The position numbers and the translations under genes are program-made. The notes beneath the pieces are model-generated. The model was not told where the DNA came from. It saw only the letters and a program-made list of their open reading frames with translations, and did not search any database. From Paenibacillus turicensis (GTDB lineage: Bacteria; Bacillota; Bacilli; Paenibacillales; Paenibacillaceae), in contig NZ_JAGGKG010000018.1 in the NCBI RefSeq assembly GCF_017873435.1, positions 1 through 64,000 of the forward strand: a stretch of DNA of 64,000 nt. The letters run 5' to 3'. This document shows, piece by piece, positions 19,100 through 30,200 of this stretch. Position 1 is the first letter of the stretch. Each line of letters starts with the position of its first letter.

Positions 19100-19510
19100 T
19101 TATATTAACCCCATATAAATCCATTCACCTTGTTTTGTGGGATGTAATCCCAATCCTACCCGATCACCAATACGCGGAATTTGTAGCTTAGAAACAAGCG
19201 TTTCTAACGTTATTTCATGACTTCTATCATTTCCATCTGTAACCTTTAATTTTAATACAACAATCGGATCAAAATTTATTAATTTTCCGGTGTCCATAAC
19301 TTCTTCAACGATCGCGGTAGCTTGAACCGGAATACCACTTGAGCCAAGCTGAGCATTCCTCGCTGAGTTTAATCCTTCATTAATACGATCTCGATGCTCC
19401 TTAGGCACAAAACCTTTCATCAATAAACCACTTAAGCCTTTATTCATTACTTTATCTGCATGATCAATCGGATTTTCATCTTTTTTCTTTTTACCAAATA
19501 AATTAAACAT
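19100..19510 (-). CDS. Uncharacterised cytoplasmic protein with an OB-like C-terminal domain
   Basis: The 136-residue product has a lysine-rich N-terminus (FGKKKKDE), a helical segment, and a C-terminal beta-rich part beginning ATAIVEEVMDTGKLINFDP. The pattern T-G-x3-N-x2-P-x-V-x-L-x-L-x-V, followed by an IPRIGDRVGLGLHP stretch, recurs in small bacterial proteins of unknown role. No signal peptide or membrane segment is seen. The start is set by AGAGGTG 8 nt upstream of 19510; the frame opens 36 codons earlier without a site. I cannot give a function. Confidence 0.7.
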   Translation of the reverse strand: MFNLFGKKKKDENPIDHADKVMNKGLSGLLMKGFVPKEHRDRINEGLNSARNAQLGSSGIPVQATAIVEEVMDTGKLINFDPIVVLKLKVTDGNDRSHEITLETLVSKLQIPRIGDRVGLGLHPTKQGEWIYMGLI

Positions 19511-19724
19511 ATACAACACCTCTTTACTCATATTGGGGAATCTTGAACCCTGTAACATAAGTATAAGGTGCCTACGAGGGAGCAAACAATGGGTTTGCCA
19601 CGATCCAAAACTTTTCAAAAAAAATCAAAATGAGATCTATTTTAACCAAAAAAATGATGAAAAAGCAACGTTTTTCACAATAAAATTTAACTTTACGATA
19701 ACTCATTTAAAAAATAAGGTCTTT

Positions 19725-21008
19725 TTATTTATTTTTAAGCAAGTAAACTAATTTACGATAATACAATGCAACTTCCTTGTAACGTCTTTTTTCCTCACAG
19801 GCAACGGCCAATTCCTCATAAAGCTGCTCTAATCTCATTTTGTGACTAATTTGCTCAAAGTAAGGTAAACACTCAAGTGCTAAAGTCATAAAAGCATCCA
19901 TATCACTTTGTCCAAATGCAAATTGGCTCTCGTAAAATAATAACGCCATACTTTGATCTGTGGTTAAGGACGAATAGGTTTTTAATTGTTTAATTCCGTG
20001 AGCTAAAAGACCCCACTTTTTCTCCATACATGCAATTTCACAATAATATATGATGATGACCGGCATCAGCTTAAGCTGTGTTTCCGCTGGTTCCTGCTGT
20101 ACAAGCTGCTCAAAGCGCTCAATTTCTAATTTGGCCTGATCCAATTTTTCTACTAATGTGAGCATTACAATTCGATTGTTCAAAATGGTCGTCATTAAGT
20201 CCCCTTGATTTGGTGAATACACAAGGTTCGCCTCTGCCATCGATAGCGTAAGTAATGCTTCCTCGTACAATCCAATAGCAAAGCAGCTGCCACTATAAGC
20301 AATATACAGCCCAGATAAGCGGTGGAACCAACGATTTTGATACAAGAGATTTAAGGTAAATTCAAAACGCTGCTTCGCCTTTTCAAATTGTCTTGTAGAT
20401 ACATAAGCTTCAATTAAAATATGCTGCAAGGTAACCCATGCCTCACTACCTTCTAGCATAAGTCCCTCAAGCTTCTCAGCATAAACTACAACCTCATAAA
20501 AACGGCTTTGTAAACGGCCCTGCTGTATGTAGTAGTACAGTAGTGCTCTACGTAATGAAGCCGGAAGTGTTAAATCATTGGGATCCTCATATTTACTTAA
20601 GTAAAATTGAAGATAAGACTGATGTATGTAGTTAAATGCATCTACCTCATTGATTTGCTGATAATATATAGCCTTCATTAAAGCAACTGTTAATTCAATC
20701 AATAGCGGATCATGCCGATCTGCGATACTTTCGATCATACTTTCATCCATCAGAGTTGCAGGCTGAAATAGAGACTCAAAAATGGCGTTTGCTTCAGCCT
20801 CTGTTTCATCATCCACCTTATCTGCCTGTAGTAAATATGTGGGTGTAACATCCAATCGCTTAGCGATTTGTTCTGCAATATCCTCAGCAAGAGGGTAGCG
20901 CTGAGCCAAAATATTAGCAAAATGAGCCTGAGTCACTAACCCCTCTACCAGGTCCTTTCGACTAATCCCCTTTTTTCGGCACAGATAATCAATTCGCTCC
21001 TTTAACAC
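19725..21008 (-). CDS. HTH-TPR transcriptional regulator (RNPP-like architecture)
   Basis: The 427-residue protein has an N-terminal XRE helix-turn-helix (about 1-60: KKGISRKDLVEGLVTQAHFA and IAKRLDVTPTYLL). A long all-helical array of TPR-like repeats follows (about 90-425), for example TRQFEKAKQRFEFTLNLLY and IGLYEEALLTLSMAEANLV. This is the architecture of peptide-responsive regulators such as PlcR, NprR, Rgg and AimR. No Phr-type pro-peptide gene is evident next to it, so peptide control is inference. The start is a GTG 11 nt after AAGGAG. Confidence 0.82.
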   Translation of the reverse strand: MLKERIDYLCRKKGISRKDLVEGLVTQAHFANILAQRYPLAEDIAEQIAKRLDVTPTYLLQADKVDDETEAEANAIFESLFQPATLMDESMIESIADRHDPLLIELTVALMKAIYYQQINEVDAFNYIHQSYLQFYLSKYEDPNDLTLPASLRRALLYYYIQQGRLQSRFYEVVVYAEKLEGLMLEGSEAWVTLQHILIEAYVSTRQFEKAKQRFEFTLNLLYQNRWFHRLSGLYIAYSGSCFAIGLYEEALLTLSMAEANLVYSPNQGDLMTTILNNRIVMLTLVEKLDQAKLEIERFEQLVQQEPAETQLKLMPVIIIYYCEIACMEKKWGLLAHGIKQLKTYSSLTTDQSMALLFYESQFAFGQSDMDAFMTLALECLPYFEQISHKMRLEQLYEELAVACEEKRRYKEVALYYRKLVYLLKNK

Positions 21009-21177
21009 AATAGCTTCACTCCTTACAATCTATCATCTAATCAACAACAATATTAATTATTAGTTATCCAATGATCCCAGTCTTTTAACTGTATTATAAA
21101 GGATTGGAAGTATATCGAGCCAATTTCCTTAATATGATAACTAATAAGGAGCTTGTACGGGTAGGAGGTGACATAAG

Positions 21178-22296
21178 GTGCAACACCAAATAACGAAGCG
21201 TTTATTACGGTTTGCATGGATAAGTATTGTTGTGGTTGCAGGTGCTTGCACTTTTTTTTATTCGCTACCTTATATTTATCCATTTATCATTGCGTGGGTC
21301 ATTGCTTATGCTATTCAACCGTTTGTTGGCTGGCTTAATCAATCTGTTAGGTTACCTAGGTGGTTAGCAATTATGGTTGCACTCCTTGTCTACTTTGGCG
21401 CGGCGATCATTATTTTGGCAGCAGCCATTACAAAGCTGATTAGAGAGCTAGTTCACCTTACAAGTACAATTGAGATTCAGCTATACCATTGGAAAAATGC
21501 GTTTATACATTGGAGTCAGCAAGAGTATATTCAAAATTTAATCGCAGAAATCAACTTATTTTCTACCAATAAATCAGGATATGGTTATACGGTAACCAAA
21601 AATATAGACAACACCACTGCAAAAATCAGTGAATTTATCACTTCTATGATTTCCACCTTACTTGGGAGCATTGTAAATATCATTACATCCTTACCTAATC
21701 TTCTCTTTATTGTCAGTATTGTTTTATTAGCCGCATTTTTTATAAGTCAACATTGGGAGCAATACCGGGATGGGATTAAAAGCTATATTCCACTTGATTA
21801 TCGTGTAACTTCGGGGATGGTAAGAGGTGATTTACAAAAGGCATTTTTTGGCTACTTACGTGCACAGGTAATTTTTATTTTTATTACAGCCTCCTTAGTT
21901 TTTATTGGACTGTTGATACTTCAGGTAGATTCTCCTTTTATATATGCTTTATTTATTGGTTTAGTTGACTTTCTCCCCTATCTTGGGGCGGGAACCATTA
22001 TGTTGCCTTGGAGTATTTATCTCATCATTACAGGGAGCTTGCAGCTCGGATTAGGGCTAGCGGTTTTGTACGCTGTCATTCTTGTCGTTAGACAAATTAT
22101 CGAACCCAAAATACTAGCAACTAATGTTGGTCTGAAGCCCCTGCCTACACTTATTTCATTATTTGTTGGGCTTAAAATGTTTGGTATTTTAGGCTTTGTT
22201 GTTGGACCTGTGTTTCTTGTAGTGACGGGTGCAATTTATCGGGCTGGTATTTTTGAAAATATACGAAACTATATTTTACATGGCAAGTTACGCTGA
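21178..22296 (+). CDS. ytvI: Sporulation integral membrane protein YtvI (AI-2E transporter superfamily)
   Basis: The 372-residue polytopic protein has about seven to eight hydrophobic segments and the AI-2E/UPF0118 pattern: an N-terminal TM pair, a central amphipathic soluble region (about 95-155), and a C-terminal block with FIGLVDFLPYLGAGTIMLPW and the VVRQIIEPKILATNVGLKP signature. YtvI of B. subtilis has the same length and lies near pyk. Its sporulation role is known from family and context, and its substrate is not. It begins with GTG after AGGAGGTG. Confidence 0.85.
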   Translation: MQHQITKRLLRFAWISIVVVAGACTFFYSLPYIYPFIIAWVIAYAIQPFVGWLNQSVRLPRWLAIMVALLVYFGAAIIILAAAITKLIRELVHLTSTIEIQLYHWKNAFIHWSQQEYIQNLIAEINLFSTNKSGYGYTVTKNIDNTTAKISEFITSMISTLLGSIVNIITSLPNLLFIVSIVLLAAFFISQHWEQYRDGIKSYIPLDYRVTSGMVRGDLQKAFFGYLRAQVIFIFITASLVFIGLLILQVDSPFIYALFIGLVDFLPYLGAGTIMLPWSIYLIITGSLQLGLGLAVLYAVILVVRQIIEPKILATNVGLKPLPTLISLFVGLKMFGILGFVVGPVFLVVTGAIYRAGIFENIRNYILHGKLR

Positions 22297-22320
22297 CTAA
22301 TAACTAACCCTAACTAACCC

Positions 22321-22713
22321 CTAGCGACGATAATATGTAATAGAACCATCTTTCATTTTTTTGGCTAGCCATTTTAACAGGAAAAAACGATAAATCGGAC
22401 GGGTTAATGGAAATACAAGTGTAAATCCAATCACATCCGTAACAAAACCAGGGATAAGCAATAAAATACCGCCACCAAATATACAAAGTCCATCTAGCAT
22501 CGTGCGTCCGGGAATTTGTTTGTCGCGTATTTGATGCTGAGCATCTGCAACTACTTTACGTCCTTCAAATTGCATCATTACACCACCAATAATAGAAGTG
22601 GCTAAGGTTAAAAATAGTGTTTTACCGATCCCAATTCGTTCACTTACCTCCACATATCCCCAAAACTCTAAGATTGGTAATAATACAACTATTGCAATCA
22701 TCCATTTACGCAT
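22321..22713 (-). CDS. fxsA: FxsA family membrane protein
   Basis: The 130-residue protein has three to four hydrophobic segments and the FxsA pattern: LEFWGYVEVSERIGIGKTL, GGVMMQFEGRKVV, then DGLCIFGGGILLLIPGFVTD and a basic tail. FxsA of E. coli suppresses F-plasmid exclusion of phage T7, and its cellular role in Firmicutes is unknown. It lies 12 bp after the thioesterase gene. Confidence 0.88.
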   Translation of the reverse strand: MRKWMIAIVVLLPILEFWGYVEVSERIGIGKTLFLTLATSIIGGVMMQFEGRKVVADAQHQIRDKQIPGRTMLDGLCIFGGGILLLIPGFVTDVIGFTLVFPLTRPIYRFFLLKWLAKKMKDGSITYYRR

Positions 22714-22725
22714 ATAAGAACTCCT

Positions 22726-23154
22726 TTATAATGTCTTTATTGTCTTTGCTTTCTCAAATGCAGCATACCAGTCAGGGAATACCTTTTTAAACTGAACGGG
22801 CTTAAAATCCTCTCGTCTCACAATATAATGAGAAGACATACCTTCTACCCGCAGCTGTCCTTCTCCATCCAGAACCTCATAGGCATATGTAGTTTTAACG
22901 CCACCATTTTCATGAATACGTGTACGAAGCACTACCTTATCGCCATATGTAATCCCACGCTTATAAATGACATTCATCTCATGGACTGGGGAAATATAAC
23001 CTGCTTGCTCCATATCAAAATATAGAAAACCTAAATCAGCACATAATTTCGTGCGTCCCATTTCAAACCAATTTAAATAATTAGCATGATAAATTATACC
23101 CATCATATCAAATTCTGAATACTTAGGTTCAATACTTAATTCGCTGACAAACAC
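22726..23154 (-). CDS. Acyl-CoA thioesterase, YbgC/FadM (hot-dog) family
   Basis: The 142-residue single hot-dog protein has the 4-hydroxybenzoyl-CoA thioesterase-like active-site segment EFDMMGIIYHANYLNWFE, where a catalytic Asp/Tyr region precedes YHANYL. Members hydrolyse short to medium acyl-CoA thioesters. The natural substrate cannot be read from sequence. It starts with GTG about 9 nt after AGGAG and forms a pair with fxsA. Confidence 0.85.
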   Translation of the reverse strand: MFVSELSIEPKYSEFDMMGIIYHANYLNWFEMGRTKLCADLGFLYFDMEQAGYISPVHEMNVIYKRGITYGDKVVLRTRIHENGGVKTTYAYEVLDGEGQLRVEGMSSHYIVRREDFKPVQFKKVFPDWYAAFEKAKTIKTL

Positions 23155-23233
23155 TTGATCTTCACTCCTATCTAACGCTTCTTTCCTTCATATCATAACC
23201 TATTAGCCCCCATTTTGCCAAAAAAGCAAAAAA

Positions 23234-23261
23234 CAACAGCACTCATTTAAGAGTACTGTTG
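23234..23261 (-). terminator. Terminator of pyk
   Basis: CAACAGCACT (23234-23243) pairs with AGTACTGTTG (23252-23261), and the minus strand continues with a TTTTTT run. Confidence 0.85.
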
Positions 23262-23305
23262 CTTCTTAGAAACCGATCACTTTTTCAAAAAGGATAGGTT
23301 TATAT

Positions 23306-24727
23306 TTATTTTCTAATTTGTCCAATTTTAATTAAGTTTGTTGAACCTGAACGACCTAACGGCACACCTGCTGTAATAACAACAAGGTCTCCTTCTTTAA
23401 CTAGGCCAGACTCAAGTCCACCCTTCATTGCATAATCAAACATTTCGTCAGTTGAAGAAGCAAAGTTTCCTTTAACCGGAGTTACACCCCATGTTAAAGC
23501 AAGACGACGCAAAGTTTGATCTTCTGTAGTCACTGCGATAATTGGAGACTTAGGACGATATTTAGAAATCATACGGGCAGTATAACCAGTTTCTGTTGAA
23601 GTCACAATTGCTTTAGCATTAAGCTCCAATGCAGAATTCGCTACCGCTTGACTAATTGCTTCGGTTACTGTTGTTTGTTGCGCATTTGCTTGCTTCATAA
23701 AAATTTCATGATATTCTAATGCAGATTCAGCTTTTTCAGCAATACGAGACATAGTTAATACAGATTCAATTGGGTACTTCCCTGCTGCTGTTTCACCAGA
23801 CAACATAATTGCATCTGTACCATCAAAAATAGCGTTTGCCACGTCACTTGCCTCTGCGCGTGTAGGTCTTGGGTTACGTTGCATAGAATCCAACATTTGA
23901 GTTGCTGTAATAACAGGTTTACCTGCAATATTACATTTCTCAATCATCATTTTTTGTGCTAAAGGAACATCTTCTGCTGGAATTTCTACACCAAGGTCAC
24001 CACGAGCAACCATCAAACCATCTGAAACTTCAAGAATTTCATCCAAGTTGTCAACACCTTGTTGGTTTTCAATTTTGGAGATGATTTGAATGTGGGATGC
24101 ATTATGTTTTTCAAGCAATTGGCGAATTTCCAAAACATCACTTGCTTTACGAACGAAGGATGCAGCAATAAAATCAATGCCTTGTTCAATCCCAAATTTG
24201 ATATCGTTAGCATCTTTTTCTGTAATGCCCGGAAGTGAAATAGCAACGCCTGGAACGTTAACACCTTTTTTGCTTTTGATTGTTCCACCATTGACAATAC
24301 GGCATTTAATTTCTGTGCCTTGGATATCAACAACAGTAAGACCAATTAATCCATCGTCGATTAAAATAGTAGAGCCTACTTCTACATCATTAGGAAGATT
24401 TTCATAAGTAATAGAGATACGATCCTTATCACCTTTAATTTCTTCTGTAGTTAGAGTGATAAATTCATCCTGCACAAGCTCTAATGAATCTTCTTTTAAT
24501 ACGCCGGTGCGGATTTCAGGGCCTTTTGTATCAAGCAGTATGGCTACAGATTTCCCTAATTCTTCACTCGCCTTGCGGATTGTATTAATCCGATTGCCAT
24601 GCTCCTCAAAATCTCCATGGGAGAAGTTTAGACGAGAAACATTCATTCCGGCCATAATCAGCTTTTTGATGTTTTCTAACGATTCGCTGGAAGGACCGAT
24701 CGTACATACGATTTTTGTTTTGCGCAT
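23306..24727 (-). CDS. pyk: Pyruvate kinase
   Basis: Pyk transfers phosphate from phosphoenolpyruvate to ADP. The 473-residue protein has the barrel start [13 protein letters not shown], the [10 protein letters not shown] loop, the [12 protein letters not shown] segment, the active-site signature [14 protein letters not shown] and [13 protein letters not shown]. It ends after the C domain (GSTNLIKIG). It therefore lacks the extra C-terminal PEP-utiliser-like domain of about 110 residues found in Bacillus and Geobacillus enzymes. In Bacillus pfkA lies between accA and pyk, but here only 110 bp separate them. Confidence 0.96.
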   Translation of the reverse strand: MRKTKIVCTIGPSSESLENIKKLIMAGMNVSRLNFSHGDFEEHGNRINTIRKASEELGKSVAILLDTKGPEIRTGVLKEDSLELVQDEFITLTTEEIKGDKDRISITYENLPNDVEVGSTILIDDGLIGLTVVDIQGTEIKCRIVNGGTIKSKKGVNVPGVAISLPGITEKDANDIKFGIEQGIDFIAASFVRKASDVLEIRQLLEKHNASHIQIISKIENQQGVDNLDEILEVSDGLMVARGDLGVEIPAEDVPLAQKMMIEKCNIAGKPVITATQMLDSMQRNPRPTRAEASDVANAIFDGTDAIMLSGETAAGKYPIESVLTMSRIAEKAESALEYHEIFMKQANAQQTTVTEAISQAVANSALELNAKAIVTSTETGYTARMISKYRPKSPIIAVTTEDQTLRRLALTWGVTPVKGNFASSTDEMFDYAMKGGLESGLVKEGDLVVITAGVPLGRSGSTNLIKIGQIRK

Positions 24728-24837
24728 TTGTGTTTCCTCCGTTTTTTTGTTCTCTCTATATGTTCTGTTCCAACAATTAAATTTACTATAGTTTTTAAGA
24801 TTTGTATAGGAAATTCATCATAGTTCTATAATTATTC

Positions 24838-25875
24838 CTAAGTTTCTTCACTTTCTGCATTGAGAGCATCATCTTTACCATTATTTGTGTGAATTAATGG
24901 TGCTTCTTGACTAGGTTGATTTGCATGTGCAAATTTACCTATCTTACGGAATTTAAGATAACGATCCTCCAATAACTCATCACTATTCATAACAGATAAC
25001 TCTTTCAAATGGGTCAACAGCGCTTTCTTTATTTCATCAGCGGTAAATTGGTAATCGTTATGTGCACCACCACGAGGTTCTGTAATAATTTCCTCAATGA
25101 CTTCCATCTCGAGTAAATCGTCCGCCGTAATTTTCATCGCTGTAGCAGCCTCATCAGCTCTAGAAGCGTCCTTCCACAAGATAGAAGCGGCCCCGTTAGG
25201 TGAAATCGCGGAATAAATAGCATGCTCTAGCATCAGCACCCGATTGCCCACTGCCAACGCAAGCGCACCTCCGCTACCTCCCTCGCCAATAACTACACAG
25301 ATAACAGGAACACGCAACAAAGACATCTCTCGCAAGTTACGAGCGATTGCCTCAGCTTGTCCTCTCTCCTCTGCTGCACTACCTGGATAAGCACCTTTAG
25401 TATCGATAAAAGTAATAATCGGTCGCTTAAACTTATCAGCCTGCTGCATCAATCTAAGCCCTTTACGGAACCCTTCAGGGTGTGCGCTACCAAAGAAACG
25501 AGCAATGTTATCTTTCGTATCCTTCCCTCTCTGCTGTCCAATCACTGTGACAGGGATGCCGTCTAGCTTCGCTAAACCACCAACAATAGCAAGGTCATCT
25601 CCATATAAACGATCACCATGCAACTCGATAAAGTCGTCAAAAATTAATGAAATTAAGTCAAGCGAGGTTGGACGTTGGTGTAAGCGAGATAAATACATTT
25701 TCTCTGATGGAGAAATATTACTATATATTTCTTCCTCTAGCTGCTTATAACGCTCTTCCAATCGTGCAATTTCATCGCTAAAATCAATTCCCTTTTCATT
25801 GCCAAACTGCTCCAACTCCTGAATTTTTTCCCGAAGCTTCACAAGGGGGCTTTCAAAAGGTAAATCTCCTGCCAT
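24838..25875 (-). CDS. accA: Acetyl-CoA carboxylase carboxyltransferase subunit alpha
   Basis: AccA with AccD forms the carboxyltransferase that makes malonyl-CoA for fatty acid synthesis. The 345-residue protein has the N-terminal coiled coil, [21 protein letters not shown], the [19 protein letters not shown] segment and the oxyanion-forming [13 protein letters not shown] loop. An extra acidic tail of about 25 residues follows the conserved core. It starts 5 bp after accD. Confidence 0.96.
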   Translation of the reverse strand: MAGDLPFESPLVKLREKIQELEQFGNEKGIDFSDEIARLEERYKQLEEEIYSNISPSEKMYLSRLHQRPTSLDLISLIFDDFIELHGDRLYGDDLAIVGGLAKLDGIPVTVIGQQRGKDTKDNIARFFGSAHPEGFRKGLRLMQQADKFKRPIITFIDTKGAYPGSAAEERGQAEAIARNLREMSLLRVPVICVVIGEGGSGGALALAVGNRVLMLEHAIYSAISPNGAASILWKDASRADEAATAMKITADDLLEMEVIEEIITEPRGGAHNDYQFTADEIKKALLTHLKELSVMNSDELLEDRYLKFRKIGKFAHANQPSQEAPLIHTNNGKDDALNAESEET

Positions 25876-25880
25876 ATATA

Positions 25881-26771
25881 CTATTCTCCCTTCCCGCCAT
25901 GCAAATCAAGCAATTTAGACAACATGGATTTCAATTCTTTGCGATGAACAACTAAATCAATTTGTCCATGCTGTAGGTTAAACTCTGCCGTCTGGAAATC
26001 CTCAGGCAGCTTCTGACGAATCGTTTGCTCGATAACAATTCTTCCCGCAAAGCCTAACACAGCACCTGGCTCTGCAATAATAATATCACCAAGCATAGCA
26101 AAGCTGGCCGAAACGCCCCCTGTAGTTGGGTCGGTAATGACCGAAAGATACAAGCCTCCTGCCTCACTTAGTCGAGCTAAAGCACTGCTAGTTTTTGCCA
26201 TTTGCATTAAACTTAAAATACTCTCTTGCATTCTTGCACCACCTGAGGTGGAGAAAATAATCATAGGTAATGATTTTTCGATAGCTGCCTCAATGGCACG
26301 CGTAATTTTCTCACCTACAACAGAACCCATGCTCCCTGTGAAAAAATCAAAGCTCATGACAGCAACAACGGTTTCAAAGCCACCTATTTTGCCTTGACCT
26401 GTCACTACGGCTTCTCGTAATCCAGATTTGAGTGTTTGCTGCTCAAGCTTGGTTGCATATCCCGGAAAATTAAGCGGGTCAACCGATATTAAATCGTCAT
26501 CATATTCAATAAAGGTGCCTTCATCTATCGTATATTTAATCCGATCCATTGCATTTAGTCGCATGTGATAGCCGCAGGATGGACATACCTTTAGATTTTT
26601 TTCCAATTCTTTACTATATTGAATACTCCCACATTTATCGCATTTGCTCATTAAGCCTTCTGGTATTTCACGCTTTGGTCGATCAGATAACTGTGACTGA
26701 TCGTCGCCACCCATACGCTCTGAAGGAATGGTCGCATACTTTCTTTTTTTCTGGAATAAGTCTTTAAACAC
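25881..26771 (-). CDS. accD: Acetyl-CoA carboxylase carboxyltransferase subunit beta
   Basis: The 296-residue protein begins with the AccD zinc ribbon ([13 protein letters not shown] and [10 protein letters not shown], four cysteines at about 44-66). It continues with the crotonase fold, with [33 protein letters not shown] and [11 protein letters not shown]. It is translationally adjacent to accA. Confidence 0.96.
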   Translation of the reverse strand: MFKDLFQKKRKYATIPSERMGGDDQSQLSDRPKREIPEGLMSKCDKCGSIQYSKELEKNLKVCPSCGYHMRLNAMDRIKYTIDEGTFIEYDDDLISVDPLNFPGYATKLEQQTLKSGLREAVVTGQGKIGGFETVVAVMSFDFFTGSMGSVVGEKITRAIEAAIEKSLPMIIFSTSGGARMQESILSLMQMAKTSSALARLSEAGGLYLSVITDPTTGGVSASFAMLGDIIIAEPGAVLGFAGRIVIEQTIRQKLPEDFQTAEFNLQHGQIDLVVHRKELKSMLSKLLDLHGGKGE

Positions 26772-26815
26772 AACTACACCTCTTCAGCCGTAAATTTATT
26801 GCCTACTTACTACAG

Positions 26816-27013
26816 TTAGAAATGATTAGGATGCAAAATTGAATTCAACACCTCTTGAATTTCATCCAATTCTCCTGAAGGGACTAAAATCTCAAACTGT
26901 TGCTTAGATAAACCTGCAGGACGTGTCTGGACGAGGAACCCTTCTTCCGATAATTTATGTTTAATAATTTCCGCAGCTTTTGCGGTTGGCGCGATATATA
27001 TAACAGTCCACAT
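26816..27013 (-). CDS. Small conserved protein upstream of accD
   Basis: This 65-residue protein starts MWTVIYIAPTAKAAEII and continues EEGFLVQTRPAGL, with QFEILVPSGELDEIQEVLN near its end. The alternation suggests a small ferredoxin-like alpha/beta fold of the signal-transducing DUF2007 kind. It lies 44 bp before accD on the same strand, and similar small genes occur at this position in related genera (from memory). The function is unknown. Confidence 0.75.
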   Translation of the reverse strand: MWTVIYIAPTAKAAEIIKHKLSEEGFLVQTRPAGLSKQQFEILVPSGELDEIQEVLNSILHPNHF

Positions 27014-27268
27014 GTCCTTGACAATGCCCCCTAACCTTTACTTCCTGTGCCCGTTTAATAGAGTAATGATAACATAATTTTCAAATTCACCGCAACAGAA
27101 GGAGACTAGCTAGAAGCTAACAACTAAGCAGTAAAGGCACTCTTTTCATTCTAAGGCTTGTCTTGACATCATACCATATTTCTAGAAACATAGGTGTTTA
27201 AGTCTATGCAAGTCCAATCCTAAATTTGCTTACTTTTTATATATTCCTTGATTACAATATCCTTTATT

Positions 27269-30200
27269 CTACTTCACTCTCACCGTTCCTTCTCCCAACA
27301 TGCCTTCAATTTGACTAAATAATATGGGGGAAGGTTTAATACTGTACTCACTATTTAATGCTAACAATTTCCCCGTGCTTTCGTAAAATAGCACCGTTGC
27401 CATTGTACCTTGATGTTGTTGCAATAACCCTTTTAAGCTGGAGAGCATCTCAGGATTTTCAGCTTCAATCTTGATTTTGATAAATACACGCTGATTGGCT
27501 TGATCTTTTGTTGCCTGCTGTGTTCCTGTCCCTTGAGTTGTTGTATTTTGACTTGTTGTCTTTTGAGTTGGCGTATGAGCTGTAGTTTTCTGAAATGTTG
27601 GCTTCGAGACTTTAACGGGTTGCTTTTGCTTATAATTACGCCGCTCGATTAATTGCTGTAAATTGGAGGGCTCAAGTGGCAATACTTCATCCGCTAACAG
27701 CTTAAAGCCTTCATCCTGCTGTTGAACATTTGCTAACAATATAAGCAATTCACCTTTAGCCACGTATTTAGCCCCACGCTTCCACACCTCAGGAAATAAA
27801 ACAACCTCTACCCGCTCAATCTGGTCTTCAATTTCGATAAATGCCATCGCTTTGCCTTGCTTTGTCGTAATTTCCTTCAAAGACACGACCATACCTGCCA
27901 CAATCACTGAGCTATGATCACTTGCATCTCCTAACTCCATCAAACGATCAATTGAAGAAGCTTCTAGCCACTGTGCATGATCATCCAATGGATGCCCTGA
28001 TAAATACAAACCTAGCAACTCACGCTCAAGCTCCAATTGCTGACCCATGGTATAAGGTGAGATTTCAGGATATTTAATTTCCCAATTGAGATTTTCCGCA
28101 ACATCAAAATCAAATAATTGCAGTTGTAAATCATCACGATCCTTGCGCCATTTTAGTGCCGCCTCGACAGTTTCATCCACCATTGCAAGCAATTGTGCAC
28201 GGTGACCACGTAAGGACTCAAATGCTCCCGCCTGAATAAGGGATTCAATAACCCGTTTATTACATACACGTAAATCAACACGACGACAGAAGTCAAGCAA
28301 GCTATCGAACGGTCGCTCCGCTCTTTCACGTAAAATGCTTTCCATCGCTTGTGTACCGACATTTTTTATGGCAGCTAAGCCAAAACGAATCGTACCATGA
28401 CCGCCATCTTCCTCTTGCGACTGACCATAATCAGCAGCATGTGATGCATGACCTAGTTCAGGAGTAAAATACACACCACTGACATTCACGTCTGGTGGCA
28501 TCACTTCTATTCCCATACGGCGACACTCTACAATATATTCTGCAACTTTACGGTGACTCCCCATAACAGCAGTCAACATTGCCGCCATAAAATAGACAGG
28601 ATAATGCGCTTTTAAATAGGCGGTCTGGAACGCAAGAACACCATAGGCAGCCGCATGGGCACGCGGGAATCCATAATCCGCAAACCGAACGATCATATCA
28701 TATACTAAATTTGCTTCCTGCTCACTATAACCTTGGGCTAAGCTACCCGACACAAAATGCCCACGTTGCTCATCAAGGACTTCCCTTTTCTTCTTTGACA
28801 CTGCTCTTCTTAATAAGTCTGCTTCACCTAAAGAGAAGCCCGCCATCTTAGAAGCAATCTGCATGATTTGCTCCTGGTACACAATAATACCATACGTATC
28901 ACTTAAAATGGGTTCTAGGTCATTATGAGGATATTTAACCTTTGTTTCCCCATGCTTTGCTGAAATGTAATTAGGGATAAATTCCATTGGTCCTGGGCGA
29001 TATAATGCTAAAACTGAAATAATATCTTCAAATTCTGTTGGCTTTAAATCCCGCAGAACACGCCTCATCCCCGCAGATTCCAACTGAAAAACACCTGTCG
29101 TTTCTCCGCGCCCAAGCATCTCATAGGTTATTTGGTCATTGTCTGGAATGACCTTGAAATCAGGGATAAGCTGATGCTCTTCCTTTATCCATCTCATACA
29201 ACGCTCAATGATAGAAAGCGTTCGTAGCCCTAAAAAGTCCATTTTAAGTAGCCCAATCGCTTCTAGATGCTCCATGGAATATTGCGTAAGTGCAGCTTCT
29301 TCACTACCCGCCTGTAGTGGCACCGCATTTGTAAGTGGATCACGTGAAATAACTACCCCTGCGGCATGCGTAGAAGCATGTCTAGGCATTCCTTCTACCT
29401 TCATTGCCATCGTTAGCAACGTTTTTATGCGATCATTTGAAGTATATAGGCTATTTAACTCTTGACTGCGCTCCAGCGCTTTGGTAATGGTCATTCCCGG
29501 ATTTCCTGGAATTAGCTTTGCAGCCTTGTCCACTTCCCCAAAAGGAATCCCTAAGACCCGCCCTACATCTCGAACAGCCGCCCGTGCAGCCATCGTACCA
29601 AACGTAATAATCTGGGCAACATGCTCTGCACCATATTTTTGCGAGACATAAGTAATGACCTCATCCCGGCGTTCATCACTAAAGTCAATATCGATATCAG
29701 GCATTGTAATCCGTTCTGGGTTCAAAAATCGCTCAAACAATAGCTGATACTTAATTGGATCCACATCTGTAATATGAAGCACATAAGCGACTAAGCTCCC
29801 TGCTGAGGAGCCACGTCCTGGTCCTGTTGCGATTCCTTGACTATGTGCATAGCTAATAAAATCCCAAACAATTAAAAAGTAATCACTAAATCCCATATCT
29901 GTAATGACAGATAACTCATACTCTAGTCGTGCTACTAGCTCCTGACGCTGCCCATCATTTTGCCAAATCGTTAATTGCTCATACCTTTCCTGTAGCCCTT
30001 TAAAGCATAATTCCTTTAAATAACTTTCTGCGCTATGGTTGTCAGGAATAGGTCCGTATTGCGGCAAAATATGTTGGTCAAACTGTAATTCGAGCTGACA
30101 TTTATTTGCAATCTCTATTGTATTTTGAATCGCCTGAGGTACATGCGGAAATATTTTCTGCATTTCCTCGCCAGTTTTCAAATAGAGCTGATTATTTTCA

